Positions 19,369 to 28,582 of a stretch of DNA of 64,000 nt are shown piece by piece. Origin of the DNA: Gemmiger formicilis (GTDB lineage: Bacteria; Bacillota; Clostridia; Oscillospirales; Ruminococcaceae); NCBI RefSeq assembly GCF_024462815.1, contig NZ_JANGCG010000003.1:147201-211200 (forward strand). The letters run 5' to 3'. Below the pieces are notes generated by a model. That model was not told where the DNA came from and searched no databases. It was given only the letters and a program-made list of their open reading frames with translations. Each line of letters opens with the position of its first letter. Position 1 is the stretch's first letter. The position numbers and the translations under genes were made by a program.

Positions 19369-19944
19369 ATGAATCTGCCCAATAAATTAACGATGCTGCG
19401 CGTTATTTTGGTACCCGTTTTTATGGTGTTTGCCGCTTACAGCTGCTACGGCACCGCCGATTTCAACCCCACATTCGCCCTGATCGCCGGGATTATCTTT
19501 GCCGTTGCCAGCTTTACCGACTTTTTGGACGGCTACCTGGCGCGCAAAAATAGCCTTGTCACCGATTTCGGCAAGTTTATGGACCCCTTGGCCGACAAAT
19601 GCCTGACCACCGCCGCCTTTATCTATATGGTGGTGTGCGGCGTCTGCAGCCCCGTGGTGTTGGCGGTCATTCTGTTCCGCGAGTTCGCCGTGGCGGGGGT
19701 GCGTATGCTCGCCGCCGAAACCGGCACTGTCATCGCTGCCAATATGTGGGGCAAGGTCAAGACCGTTTTGCAGATGCTGACCGTGCTGTTCTACTACTTT
19801 GCCGCCGCGCTGGCAAGCCCCACCGACGTGATGGCCGTGGGGCTGATTACCGGGATTTTGTGCTGGCTGTGCGGCGCGGCCACTGTGCTTTCGGGCGGCA
19901 TTTACCTGTGGCAGAACCGCAAGCTGTTTATGCAGGCAAAATAA
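19369..19944 (+). CDS. pgsA: CDP-diacylglycerol-glycerol-3-phosphate 3-phosphatidyltransferase
   Basis: 191 residues, an integral membrane enzyme of phosphatidylglycerol synthesis. The CDP-alcohol phosphotransferase motif D-G-x2-A-R-x8-G-x3-D-x3-D is complete across 'LDGYLARKN' and 'FGKFMDPLADK'. Four to five hydrophobic segments follow. Start codon preceded by GGAGGATTG and overlaps nothing; it is only 3 bases from rimO, the common clostridial order. Confidence 0.95.
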   Translation: MNLPNKLTMLRVILVPVFMVFAAYSCYGTADFNPTFALIAGIIFAVASFTDFLDGYLARKNSLVTDFGKFMDPLADKCLTTAAFIYMVVCGVCSPVVLAVILFREFAVAGVRMLAAETGTVIAANMWGKVKTVLQMLTVLFYYFAAALASPTDVMAVGLITGILCWLCGAATVLSGGIYLWQNRKLFMQAK

Positions 19945-19946
19945 AC

Positions 19947-19975
19947 TTGCAACCCTGCCCCGCACTCGCTATAAT
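19947..19975 (+). promoter_or_regulatory. Predicted cysS promoter
   Basis: TTGCAA (19947-19952) and TATAAT (19970-19975) are spaced by 17 bases. Transcription would begin right at the edge of the downstream MITE, giving cysS a leader of about 200 nucleotides that contains the whole element. Confidence 0.75.
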
Positions 19976-19982
19976 AAGGGTA

Positions 19983-20155
19983 GGTCAATACCACACAATT
20001 CTAAGTGCCGATACGGCGAGCGAGGTGCGGCAGATGCTAAGCCAAAAGCGCAGATAATACTTTGTGTCTTATCGAGCATTTTGGCAACGCAGATGCCGTG
20101 CCGCAGCCGCCGGAGCGGTGCTTAAGCCGTCAGGCGGGAATTGTGCGGTGTTGCC
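19983..20155 (+). mobile_element. MITE-like element, long copy, in the cysS leader
   Basis: Outer arms match the 99-bp element at 31945-32043 in inverted orientation: both carry terminal inverted repeats of the form GGCAAYACCGCAYAATTC, followed by the shared core AGTGCCGATACGGCGAGCG. This copy has an additional 73 bp (20034-20106) in the middle. No open reading frame fits a transposase, so it would move in trans. No clear target duplication is seen here. Confidence 0.8.
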
Positions 20156-20184
20156 ATGGTATGACTGGGAAAGGAAGAAGCACT

Positions 20185-21582
20185 ATGCAGATTTTTAATA
20201 CAATGTCCCGCCAAAAAGAGGAATTTATCCCGCAGGTCCCCGGCGAGTACCGCATCTATGTCTGCGGCCCTACGGTTTATAACTATATCCACATCGGCAA
20301 CGCCCGCCCCATGATTGTGTTTGACACGCTGCGCCGCTACCTGGAATACTGCGGCAACAAGGTTTTCTATGTCTCCAACATCACAGATATTGATGACAAG
20401 CTCATCAAGAAGGGCCAGGAGGAGGGCACCTCGATGCAGGAGGTTGCCCGCAAGTTTGAGGCCGAGTACATCAAGGATTCCGATGGTCTGAACGTCAAGG
20501 CACCCACCGTGCGCCCCCGCGCCACCGAGCATATCGGGGAAATTATCCACATCGTCAAAGACCTGGTCGATTCCGGCCACGCCTATGTGGCACGCAACGG
20601 CGACGTTTACTTCCGCGTCAAGTCCGACCCCGGCTACGGCAAGCTGAGCCATCTGAATCTGGACGATCTGGAAAGCGGCAACCGTACCCTGCGCAGCCAG
20701 ATGGACGATGACCTGAAGGAGGACCCCGCGGATTTCGCAGTCTGGAAGGCCGCTAAACCCGGTGAGCCCTACTGGGAGAGCCCCTGGGGCCACGGCCGCC
20801 CCGGCTGGCACATTGAGTGCAGCGCTATGGCCCGCAAGCATCTGGGCAAGACCATTGATTTGCACGCCGGCGGTCAGGATTTGATTTTCCCCCACCACGA
20901 GAACGAGATTGCGCAGAGCGAGTGCGCCAACGGCTGCACCTTCAGCCGCTACTGGATGCACAACGGCTTCTTGAACATCAACAACGAGAAGATGTCCAAG
21001 AGTGCCAACAATTTCTTTACTGTGCGCGAGATTGCTGACAAGTACGGTTATGAGCCCATCCGCTACTTTATGCTGACGGCGGGCTACCGTATGCCGCTGA
21101 ACTACACGGTGGAGCTAATTGAGAGCTGCAAGAGCAGCCTGGAGCGCCTGTACACCTGCCGTGACAACCTCGATTTTGCCATCGAGCATGCCCACGGCAC
21201 CGACACCGCACTGGCAGAAAAGTGCGAGGAGGCGCGCAAAAAGTTCAAGACCGCGATGGATGATGACCTGAACACCCCCGATGCGCTGGCTGCAATCTTT
21301 GAGCTGGTCAAGGACATCAACACGCTGTCTGATGCCTCTGACAAGGCAACGCTGGAAACCGCCGCCAAAACCTTTGACGAGCTGACCGGTGTGCTGGGCC
21401 TTTTGTACAACCGCAAAAAGACCGACAGCATCCCCGCAGAGGTCACGGCACTGGTGGAGGAGCGCGCTGCTGCCAAGAAGGCCAAGGACTGGGGCCGCGC
21501 TGACGCCATCCGCGCCCAGCTGACTGAGATGGGCTGGAGTGTCACCGACACCGCACAGGGCCCGAAAATTGCAAAACTGTAA
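20185..21582 (+). CDS. cysS: Cysteinyl-tRNA synthetase
   Basis: 465 residues from ATG 20185 behind GGAAAGGAAG; upstream in-frame Met codons lie in the MITE. Charges tRNA-Cys with cysteine. Class I signatures are present: HIGN (in '[10 protein letters not shown]') and 'EKMSKS', with zinc-binding Cys/His residues in '[10 protein letters not shown]', 'HIECSAMA' and '[10 protein letters not shown]'. A C-terminal DALR-type helical domain ends the protein. Confidence 0.97.
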   Translation: MQIFNTMSRQKEEFIPQVPGEYRIYVCGPTVYNYIHIGNARPMIVFDTLRRYLEYCGNKVFYVSNITDIDDKLIKKGQEEGTSMQEVARKFEAEYIKDSDGLNVKAPTVRPRATEHIGEIIHIVKDLVDSGHAYVARNGDVYFRVKSDPGYGKLSHLNLDDLESGNRTLRSQMDDDLKEDPADFAVWKAAKPGEPYWESPWGHGRPGWHIECSAMARKHLGKTIDLHAGGQDLIFPHHENEIAQSECANGCTFSRYWMHNGFLNINNEKMSKSANNFFTVREIADKYGYEPIRYFMLTAGYRMPLNYTVELIESCKSSLERLYTCRDNLDFAIEHAHGTDTALAEKCEEARKKFKTAMDDDLNTPDALAAIFELVKDINTLSDASDKATLETAAKTFDELTGVLGLLYNRKKTDSIPAEVTALVEERAAAKKAKDWGRADAIRAQLTEMGWSVTDTAQGPKIAKL

Positions 21583-21590
21583 TGAATAGT

Positions 21591-21657
21591 CAACGCAGGG
21601 ACGGCCTGCGCAGCTGCGCATAGGCCGCGGCTGTGTGGGTCTGTCTCTGCGTTTTTT
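21591..21657 (+). terminator. Terminator after cysS
   Basis: Arms ACGCAGGGA and TCTCTGCGT enclose an inner hairpin (CGGCCTGCGC/GCGCATAGGCCG), then six T. It ends 8 bases before the next start codon. Confidence 0.75.
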
Positions 21658-21665
21658 GTGTGAGT

Positions 21666-24611
21666 ATGACGAACCAACGAACAAAAGTAAATCATAGCCT
21701 ATGGCGGCTGCTGGGGCTTGCGCTGGCACTGCGCCTTGTGCTGGCCCTCTGCACGGACGGCTACCCCTATGATATGAGCTGCTTTGTGGCATGGGGCAAT
21801 AAGCTGGCCGAGCAGGGGCCTGCCGCCTTTTACAGCGAGGGCTATTTTGCCGATTATCCGCCCGGCTACCTGTGGGTGCTGGGGCTGGTGGGGCTGCTGC
21901 GGGCCGCGCTGCATATCGCCTATGAATCGCCGTGGACCTATTTTCTGCTGGCGCTGGTGCCGTCCCTGTGTGACTGCACGGCGGCTGCGCTTGTCTACCG
22001 CACGGCACAGCGCGGCGCGATAGGGGAGCGTATGGCGCTGCTGCTGGCGGCGTTCACCGCCTTCAACCCGCTACTGCTCTATGATACCGGTGTCTGGAAG
22101 CAGATTGACGGCGCATTTGCGCTGCCGCTGCTGCTCTGCTTTTTGCTGCTGGAGCAGCGCCGCTACCTGCCCGCCGCTGTGCTGTTCGGTGTGGCGCTGG
22201 CCATCAAGCCGCAGGCGCTGCTCTTTGGCCCGGTGCTGGCCGTCTGCTTTCTGGCCGGTATTGCGCTGGAAAAGGACAAATACCGTGCGCTGGGGCGGTG
22301 CTTCGGCGGTGCAGCGCTGGCACTTGTGCCGCCGCTGGCCGCGGGGCTGCCGTTCTTCGGTGCGGTACAGCTTGTGCCCAAGCTGATAGAAAAGTACACA
22401 GGTACGATGTCCGGCTATCCTTATGCGTCCATCAATGCCTTCAACTGGCTGGCGGCGCTGGGTGGCAACTGGAAAGGCCTTGCGGATACAGCCCTGCTCG
22501 GCATAAGCTGGCAGCAGCTGGGCTGGGGCAACATTCTGCTGGTCACGGCAGGGCTTGTCTGGTTTGCGGTGCGCAGTGCGCAGGAGGGGCGGTTCTCGCC
22601 GCTGCTGCTGGCGGCGTATTACGGTGTGGGCGTTTTCACGCTGGCCCACTGTATGCACGAGCGCTATATGGTGCCCGGTGTGCTGCTGACTCTGCTGGCC
22701 GCGGCCCGCTGGAATGACATCCGCCTTTACGCAGCGGGGGTGGGGCTTTCGCTGACAGGGTTCATCAATCTGGCGGCGGTCTACAGCCTGACCGGCACTG
22801 AGGATGAGTGGCTGACCAGCGCGACAAGCTCCACCGTGGCCATACTGACCGGCCTTGCGGAGACGGTCTGCTTTGTGCTGCTGCTGTTTGCCGTCTGGGA
22901 TATTGTCCGCCACGGCCACACGCTGCCTCTGCCGGAGCGCCGCCGCAGCGCTGTGCCGCAGGTGCCTGCGCCACAGCCGGGGTGGACCCGCCGCGAGGTC
23001 GGCACCATGCTGGCGCTGACGGCGGCCACGGCGGTGGTGAGCTTTGCCTATCTCGGCAGCTGCACCGCGCCGCAGAACCCGCTGGATGCTACTGACACCG
23101 TCCTGACCGAAACTGTGACGCTGGATGGCGACACGGAGGCCCTCTGGGTGTACCCGGGGGTGTCCTTCGGCGGCAGTGTAACGATAACAAATGAACAACA
23201 CAACGATGTTTTCAAGAAGGAACTGAACTACGGCACCTGCTTCAGCTGGACGGCGGTGGACCTGCCGCTGACGGCGGGGCAGACGTTGACCATCACGGTG
23301 CGCAATGCCCAGCTGTTTGAGCTGGCCTTCCGCGGCGCGGATGGGGCGCTGGTGCCGGTGACAGGCGGCGGGGCGCTGTTTGATGAGCAAAACGCCGTGC
23401 CGGATGCCATCAGCCAGCTCAACAGTATGTATTTTGATGAAATCTACCACGGCCGCACCGGCTATGAGCAGCTGCACAAAATGCCGGTTTACGAGACCAC
23501 CCACCCGCCGCTGGGCAAGGATTTCATCATGCTGGGCATTGCGCTGTTCGGTATGACGGCCTTTGGCTGGCGGTGTGCGGGCACGCTGTTCGGCGTGCTG
23601 CTGGTGCCGCTGGCGTGGTGCTTTGCGCGCCGCCTGACCCGCAAGCCGTGGGTGGCGGCCACGGCGGGGGTGCTGTTGGCGCTGGATTTTATGCGGTTCT
23701 CCCAGAGCCGCCTTGCCACCATTGATATTTACGGCACGTTTTTCATCCTGCTGGGCGCGTACTGTATGCTGTGGTACTGCCAGCGGGTGCTCACGGTGGG
23801 GGTCAACCATGCGCTGCTGCCTATGGCTTTGGGCGGTGTGGCGTTCGGTCTGGGGTGCGCGTCCAAGTGGACGGGCATCTACGCGGGCGTGGGGCTGGCC
23901 ATTTTGTATCTGGGCGTTTTGTATCTGCGCTGGCGGCAGAACCAGCCCGGTTTCTGGGCGGAGTTCCGCACCGCAGCGGTGGGCGGCGTGCTGTTCTATG
24001 TGCTGCTGCCGCTGTGCATCTACATTGCGGCGTATCTGCCCTATTGGTGGCGCAACCCGGATTTCAGCCTTGCAGACTGGTGGCAGTGTCAGGTGTCGAT
24101 GTTCAACTACCACGCCACCCTGCAGGCCACCCATCCGTTTGAAAGCCGCTGGTATACATGGCTGCTGGGCCTGCGCCCGGTGTGGTACTACCGCAATGCC
24201 TATCTGCCCTACGGCATGAAGGCCAGCATTGCGGGTATGGCCGGGCCGGTTATCTGTACGGTGGGGCTGGCGGCGCTGCTGGGGCTGTTGTGGCGTCAGG
24301 TCAGCGGCCGCGGCAGCCGTCAGGGACTCTGCGTGTTGATTTTGTACGGTACACAGCTGATTCCGTGGATGCGGGTCAGCCGGTGCACCTTCCTGTATCA
24401 CTATTTCCCCAGCTCGGTGTTCTGTCTCGCGGCGCTGGCGCTGGTGCTGGCCCAGATGCGGAACGAGGCTCTTGCCAAACGCTTGGCTGCCGGCCTTTGC
24501 GCCGTGGCGGGTGTGCTGTTTGTGGTCTTTTATCCGGCTCTCTCCGGCCTGCCGATTCCCGACTGGTGGGCGGATGCACTGGAGATTCTGCCGAGCTTTG
24601 GATTTTATTGA
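21666..24611 (+). CDS. Two-module GT-C glycosyltransferase (PMT/GT39-like C-terminal half)
   Basis: 981 residues from ATG 21666. The N-terminal half (about 1-430) is a multi-helix GT-C module with an Asp in the first external loop ('GYPYDMSCFVAWGNKLAE') and 'DYPPGYLW'. After a linker and a predicted beta-rich external segment (about 470-580), the C-terminal half is protein-O-mannosyltransferase-like: 'YFDEIYHGRTGYEQL', 'THPPLGK', 'ALDFMRFSQSRLATID'. Enzymes of this class transfer sugars from polyprenyl phosphate outside the membrane. Two GT-C modules in one chain suggests either two transfers or a duplicated catalytic core. No adjacent acceptor gene is evident. Confidence 0.85.
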   Translation: MTNQRTKVNHSLWRLLGLALALRLVLALCTDGYPYDMSCFVAWGNKLAEQGPAAFYSEGYFADYPPGYLWVLGLVGLLRAALHIAYESPWTYFLLALVPSLCDCTAAALVYRTAQRGAIGERMALLLAAFTAFNPLLLYDTGVWKQIDGAFALPLLLCFLLLEQRRYLPAAVLFGVALAIKPQALLFGPVLAVCFLAGIALEKDKYRALGRCFGGAALALVPPLAAGLPFFGAVQLVPKLIEKYTGTMSGYPYASINAFNWLAALGGNWKGLADTALLGISWQQLGWGNILLVTAGLVWFAVRSAQEGRFSPLLLAAYYGVGVFTLAHCMHERYMVPGVLLTLLAAARWNDIRLYAAGVGLSLTGFINLAAVYSLTGTEDEWLTSATSSTVAILTGLAETVCFVLLLFAVWDIVRHGHTLPLPERRRSAVPQVPAPQPGWTRREVGTMLALTAATAVVSFAYLGSCTAPQNPLDATDTVLTETVTLDGDTEALWVYPGVSFGGSVTITNEQHNDVFKKELNYGTCFSWTAVDLPLTAGQTLTITVRNAQLFELAFRGADGALVPVTGGGALFDEQNAVPDAISQLNSMYFDEIYHGRTGYEQLHKMPVYETTHPPLGKDFIMLGIALFGMTAFGWRCAGTLFGVLLVPLAWCFARRLTRKPWVAATAGVLLALDFMRFSQSRLATIDIYGTFFILLGAYCMLWYCQRVLTVGVNHALLPMALGGVAFGLGCASKWTGIYAGVGLAILYLGVLYLRWRQNQPGFWAEFRTAAVGGVLFYVLLPLCIYIAAYLPYWWRNPDFSLADWWQCQVSMFNYHATLQATHPFESRWYTWLLGLRPVWYYRNAYLPYGMKASIAGMAGPVICTVGLAALLGLLWRQVSGRGSRQGLCVLILYGTQLIPWMRVSRCTFLYHYFPSSVFCLAALALVLAQMRNEALAKRLAAGLCAVAGVLFVVFYPALSGLPIPDWWADALEILPSFGFY

Positions 24612-24649
24612 GGGGAGTCTCCCGCAAAATGTTGCTGGCGAGTGACGCA

Positions 24650-24753
24650 GAGGGGTCAAGACCCCTCCCTACGGATAAGACGAAACGGCGGGATTGCCCG
24701 GTAATGGATGCTGGACGCAAGGCTGCGGGCCGCATATATGCGGCCCCTACGGA
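24650..24753 (+). repeat. Two REP-like hairpin units
   Basis: Unit 1 (24650-24675) is AGGGGTC/GACCCCT followed by CCCTACGGAT; unit 2 (24727-24753) is GGGCCGCAT/ATGCGGCCCC followed by TACGGA. Both have the same orientation. A related pair lies at 33723-33802. Confidence 0.7.
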
Positions 24754-24796
24754 GCAGTAATTCTTGTGCCAGTCATAACAGTTTATCAAACAAGAA

Positions 24797-24845
24797 AAAT
24801 ATCGCTGTAACGGAAACACCTGTGCTCTCCGTTACAGCGATATTT
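24797..24845. terminator. Bidirectional terminator between converging genes
   Basis: An 18-base perfect inverted repeat, AAATATCGCTGTAACGGA and its complement (24797-24814, 24828-24845), with a 13-base loop. The arms end in A/T-rich tails on both sides, so it can stop both the glycosyltransferase and the phosphofructokinase transcripts. Confidence 0.85.
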
Positions 24846-24859
24846 ATTATTTTAAGATA

Positions 24860-24905
24860 TTGGAATTTCTTCGGTTCCTTCTTTGCAAAGAAGGAGCATC
24901 CGTAC
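24860..24905 (-). repeat. 3'-end hairpin repeat, copy 2
   Basis: Inverted copy of the repeat at 9712-9756, lying immediately downstream of the phosphofructokinase stop in the same relative orientation as the deoC copy. The central palindrome is the same except for one base at its distal end. Confidence 0.8.
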
Positions 24906-24912
24906 CCCCGGC

Positions 24913-26148
24913 TTACGCCTCCGGCAGGTAGATGTGGTGCGGCAGGCCCTCGACGTAGATGGGGGTCAGCTCGGCCTGCACCAGCGGCAGGGCGTAGGCG
25001 AGGAACTCGTCCGTCATGGCGGTGTGGTCGGCGTTGACCCACTCCAGCGGCACCTTCTTCTCAAGGTTGGCAACCTCGCTGATGGGGTGCAGGCTGGTGC
25101 CGCACTGGTACGGCGCGTTGGAGATGCGGTCCAGCGCGACCATCTCGCCGGTGTGGCCCTCAAAGGCGGCCTTGGCGGCAGCGCCGCCGACCTGATAGGC
25201 CTCGGTGATGTCGGTGCGGCTGGTCAGGTGGCCTGCGCAGCGCTGCAGGGTGGAAAGCTCGATGCAACGAGTCTTGGTATCCAGACGGCGCGCCACGGTG
25301 TTGGCCAGGAAACGCGCCGTGCCGGTCAGGGCCTTGTGGCCGAAGGCGTCCACCGCGTGCACATCGTCGGCCAGCTCACAGACATAGCGGCCATCCTCCA
25401 GCTTGACGCCCTCGGACACGGCAATGACGATGGACGGCTTGGTTTTCTGCATACGTTCGACCTTTTCCACAAAATGGTCCACGTTGAAGGGCACCTCGGG
25501 CAGGCAGATCATATCCACGCCCTCGCAGTCCTCGGCCTTGGCCAGCGCAGCGGCGGCGGTCAGCCAGCCCGCGTTGCGGCCCATAATTTCGACGATGGTC
25601 ACATACTTGGTGCCGTAGACTGTGGCGTCGCGGATGATTTCCTTCATCACAACGCCGATGTACTTGGCGGCGCTGCCGTAGCCGGGGGTGTGGTCGGTGA
25701 CCATCAGGTCATTGTCGATGGTCTTGGGCACGCCCATAAAGCGGATGTCGCTGCCGATGCGTGCGCCGTAATCGGCCAGCTTGCCGATGGTGTCCATCGA
25801 GTCATTGCCGCCGATGTAGAAGAAATAGCCGATGTCCAGCTCCTTCAAAATCTCGAACAGCTGGATGTAGACGGCCTCGCCCTCGGCGGCGTGCCAGTCG
25901 GGCAGCTTGTAGCGGCAGGAACCCAGATAGCTGGACGGTGTGCGCTTGAGCAGCTCAATGTCCAGCGCGGTTTTCAGCTTGTCATCCAGCACGCAGGTGC
26001 GGCGCTCCAGCAGGCCAGCCACGCCGTGCAGCATACCATAGACCTTGCCTGCACCGCGGCGCTTGCAGCTCTCATACACGCCCGCCAGACTTGCGTTGAT
26101 GACCGAGGTCGGGCCGCCGGACTGACCGACGATTGCATTCTTTGCCAT
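24913..26148 (-). CDS. 6-phosphofructokinase, PPi-dependent type predicted
   Basis: 411 residues from ATG 26148 (upstream AGGAGGAAAACT). Phosphorylates fructose-6-phosphate in glycolysis. The N-terminal 'GQSGGPTSVINAS', 'PKTIDND' and 'GRNAGWLTAA' are phosphofructokinase signatures. The donor-site positions read Asp at 116 ('GGNDS') and Lys at 142 ('PKTIDND'), the combination known for pyrophosphate-using enzymes; ATP enzymes usually have Gly in both places. The Asn before Asp116 departs from the common GGDDS. The gene is alone on the minus strand. Confidence 0.9.
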   Translation of the reverse strand: MAKNAIVGQSGGPTSVINASLAGVYESCKRRGAGKVYGMLHGVAGLLERRTCVLDDKLKTALDIELLKRTPSSYLGSCRYKLPDWHAAEGEAVYIQLFEILKELDIGYFFYIGGNDSMDTIGKLADYGARIGSDIRFMGVPKTIDNDLMVTDHTPGYGSAAKYIGVVMKEIIRDATVYGTKYVTIVEIMGRNAGWLTAAAALAKAEDCEGVDMICLPEVPFNVDHFVEKVERMQKTKPSIVIAVSEGVKLEDGRYVCELADDVHAVDAFGHKALTGTARFLANTVARRLDTKTRCIELSTLQRCAGHLTSRTDITEAYQVGGAAAKAAFEGHTGEMVALDRISNAPYQCGTSLHPISEVANLEKKVPLEWVNADHTAMTDEFLAYALPLVQAELTPIYVEGLPHHIYLPEA

Positions 26149-26358
26149 AGTTTTCCTCCTGCAAGCTGTGCTTGCATCCTTTGGGTGGTTGGCCCTGCGG
26201 CCGGGTAGAGGCCCCGCAGAGCACACGAATCTTGTCATCCTCAGTGTACCATGTGGGGGCGGTTTTGACCATTGTTGCGGTTGCTTAAATCATAAAAACG
26301 TCAGCGCAGCATCGTGATTCCGCAGGGCGGAACGGCTGAAGGCGGCAAATTTCACTGG

Positions 26359-26384
26359 ATGGAAACGCGTTCCATAGTATGGAA
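26359..26384. promoter_or_regulatory. Overlapping palindromes upstream of the phosphofructokinase gene
   Basis: ATGGAA-ACGCG-TTCCAT (26359-26375) and TTCCATA-G-TATGGAA (26370-26384) share one half-site, giving three TGGAA-type half-sites. It lies in the divergent region between the phosphofructokinase and asnB genes and could be an operator; the regulator is unknown. The rest of 26149-26490 shows nothing else I can name. Confidence 0.45.
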
Positions 26385-26492
26385 TTTTGCGCGGTGAATA
26401 TCTGCAAGAATCATTCCAAAACCTTGTAAAAATTGCGGGACGACGAAAAAGTTGTGCAAGATGCCAAAAGGCAAAAATTGTAAAATTAGTCC

Positions 26493-26521
26493 TTGACACC
26501 ACCCGCCAAGCGTGCTATTCT
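26493..26521 (+). promoter_or_regulatory. Promoter of the asnB T-box transcript
   Basis: TTGACA (26493-26498) and TATTCT (26516-26521) with a 17-base spacer, just upstream of the T-box leader. Confidence 0.8.
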
Positions 26522-26529
26522 TTAACCAA

Positions 26530-26822
26530 TAAAAGCGTTGAAGGGGAAAAGTACCGCGCAGGAACCGCGCAGAGAGCCTGGCATCTGGTGCAAGCCGGGA
26601 CGGGGACAGCACGCGAAAGAACACCCCTGAGCTGCAGCCTGAAATGAAAAAAGTAGGGCGCGCCGCAGGCCGTGCGTTACAGCGGCAGCGTTTCAAAGGT
26701 GAACGTGTACGGAAAAAAGTGACCGTATGCCTGTGTTCCGGCTGCGGTAATTTAGGTGGCACCGCGGATCCAAGACAGCGATTCGTCCTAATGCAGGGCG
26801 AATGGGCTGTCTTTTTTTGTTT
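26530..26822 (+). ncRNA. T-box leader, asparagine specifier predicted
   Basis: Contains the T-box sequence TTTAGGTGGCACCGCGG (about 26751-26767) that pairs with an uncharged tRNA acceptor end. A stem I region precedes it with 'GCAGAGAGCCTGG' and the specifier-loop segment 'GAAAGAACACCCCTGAGC' (about 26614-26632), read as AAC for Asn. A terminator follows: AGACAGC.GATTCG paired with CGAAT.GGCTGTCT and seven T (26771-26820). It should allow transcription of asnB when tRNA-Asn is uncharged. Confidence 0.9.
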
Positions 26823-26868
26823 GCCATTCGGGGAAAAACAGGTGTGAGACCGAAAAGGAGAACAAACA

Positions 26869-28449
26869 ATGTGCTGCATTATGGGTTATGCCGGGCATGA
26901 TTTGCCCAAGGAAACATTCACGGAGTATCTGCTGCGTACCACCAGCCGCGGACCGGATGACCAGCGTGTGGTCGAGACCGAGTTCGGGCTGCTGGGCTTC
27001 GGCCGGTTGGCGATTATGGGTCTGACGACGGAGGGCATGCAGCCCTTCTTCCGCGGCGCGGACTGCGTGGCCTGCAACGGCGAGCTGTACGGCTTCCGCC
27101 CGGTCAAGGCGGAGCTGGAGGCTGAGGGTTACACCTTCGAGTCCGACTCCGACTGCGAAATCATCCTGCCGCTGTACTACAAGTACGGTCTGGATATGTT
27201 CAGCCATCTGGATGCCGAGTTTGCCATGATTCTCTATGACAGCCGCAAAAAGCTGCTGATTGCCGCCCGCGACCCAATCGGCATCCGCCCGCTGTTCTAC
27301 GGCTACAGCGAAAGCGGCCATATCGCCTTTGCGTCCGAGGCCAAAAACCTTGTGGGGCTGTGCAAAAAAATCTATCCGTTCCCGATTGGCAGCTATTACT
27401 GCAACGGCAAATTTGTGCGCTACTGCGATATTGCCGATACGCCCGCCTACAGCCAAGACGAGTTGCCCGAAATCCTGACGAACATTCGCGAAAAGCTGGT
27501 GGCCGGTGTGGACAAGCGGTTGGACGCCGATACGCCGGTGGGCTTTCTGCTCTCCGGCGGGCTGGATTCCAGCCTTGTCTGCGCCATTGCAGCCAAAAAG
27601 CTCGGCAAGCCCATCCGCACCTTCGCCATCGGTATGAGCGAGGATGCCATCGACCTGAAATACGCCAAGCAGGTGGCGGATTATCTCTACGCCGACCATA
27701 CCGAGGTCATCATCAACCGGGACATTGTGCTGGATGCGCTGGAGGACGTCATTGCCATGCTGGGCACCTGGGACATCACCACCATCCGCGCCTCGGTGGG
27801 TATGTATCTGGTCTGCAAATACATCCACGAGCATACCGACATCCGCGTGCTGCTGACCGGTGAAATCTCCGATGAGCTGTTCGGCTACAAGTACACCGAC
27901 TACGCGCCGTCCGCCGCCGCCTTCCAGGCCGAGAGCCAGAAGCGCATCCGCGAGCTGTATATGTATGACGTGCTGCGCGCCGACCGTTCTATCAGCGTCA
28001 ACAGTCTGGAGGCCCGCGTGCCCTTTGGCGATTTGGATTTTGTGAAGTATGTGATGGCGATTGACCCCGCCAAAAAGTTGAACACCTACGGCAAGGGCAA
28101 GTATCTGCTGCGCAAGGCATTCGAGGGCGACTGGCTGCCCGAGAGCATCCTCTGGCGCGAGAAGGCCGCCTTCAGCGATGCCGTGGGTCACTCGATGGTG
28201 GATGACTTGAAGGAATACGCCGAGACGGTCTACACCGACCGCGAGTTTGCCGAGAAGTGCGGCAAGTACACCTATGCGCGGCCCTTTACCAAGGAAAGCC
28301 TGCTGTACCGCGAAATTTTTGAGAAATATTACCCCGGTCAGGCGGAGATGATTGTGGATTACTGGATGCCCAACAAGGCGTGGCCGCACTGCGACGTCAA
28401 CGACCCCAGCGCCCGCGTTCTGGCCAACTACGGCGCCAGCGGGGTGTGA
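26869..28449 (+). CDS. asnB: Asparagine synthase (glutamine-hydrolysing)
   Basis: 526 residues. The mature N-terminus after Met removal is Cys2, the glutaminase nucleophile ('MCCIMGY'), with 'RGPDDQR' next. The synthetase domain has the PP-loop 'LLSGGLDSSLVCA' at about 225-237 and 'LTGEISDELFGYKY' for ATP/aspartate binding. It makes Asn from Asp, Gln and ATP in the cytoplasm. The start ATG follows AAAAGGAG. Its leader is a T-box with an Asn-type specifier, in full agreement with the assignment. Confidence 0.96.
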   Translation: MCCIMGYAGHDLPKETFTEYLLRTTSRGPDDQRVVETEFGLLGFGRLAIMGLTTEGMQPFFRGADCVACNGELYGFRPVKAELEAEGYTFESDSDCEIILPLYYKYGLDMFSHLDAEFAMILYDSRKKLLIAARDPIGIRPLFYGYSESGHIAFASEAKNLVGLCKKIYPFPIGSYYCNGKFVRYCDIADTPAYSQDELPEILTNIREKLVAGVDKRLDADTPVGFLLSGGLDSSLVCAIAAKKLGKPIRTFAIGMSEDAIDLKYAKQVADYLYADHTEVIINRDIVLDALEDVIAMLGTWDITTIRASVGMYLVCKYIHEHTDIRVLLTGEISDELFGYKYTDYAPSAAAFQAESQKRIRELYMYDVLRADRSISVNSLEARVPFGDLDFVKYVMAIDPAKKLNTYGKGKYLLRKAFEGDWLPESILWREKAAFSDAVGHSMVDDLKEYAETVYTDREFAEKCGKYTYARPFTKESLLYREIFEKYYPGQAEMIVDYWMPNKAWPHCDVNDPSARVLANYGASGV

Positions 28450-28582
28450 GAAAAGCCTTCCTCCTCGGGGAAAGCCAAGCGGGCGGTTGTAGGGCGGGGT
28501 GACCCCACCCCGCCGAAGGCTCCCGGCAATATGCCGTTTCCGGGCAATAATCTGCCAAACAATCTCCCAACCAAAAAAATCC

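Noticed and set aside
22071..24659. An 862-codon open frame on the minus strand opposite the large glycosyltransferase
   Set aside because: High GC content keeps antisense frames open; its residue composition (Gln/Arg/His-rich) has no domain, while the plus strand shows clear PMT motifs.
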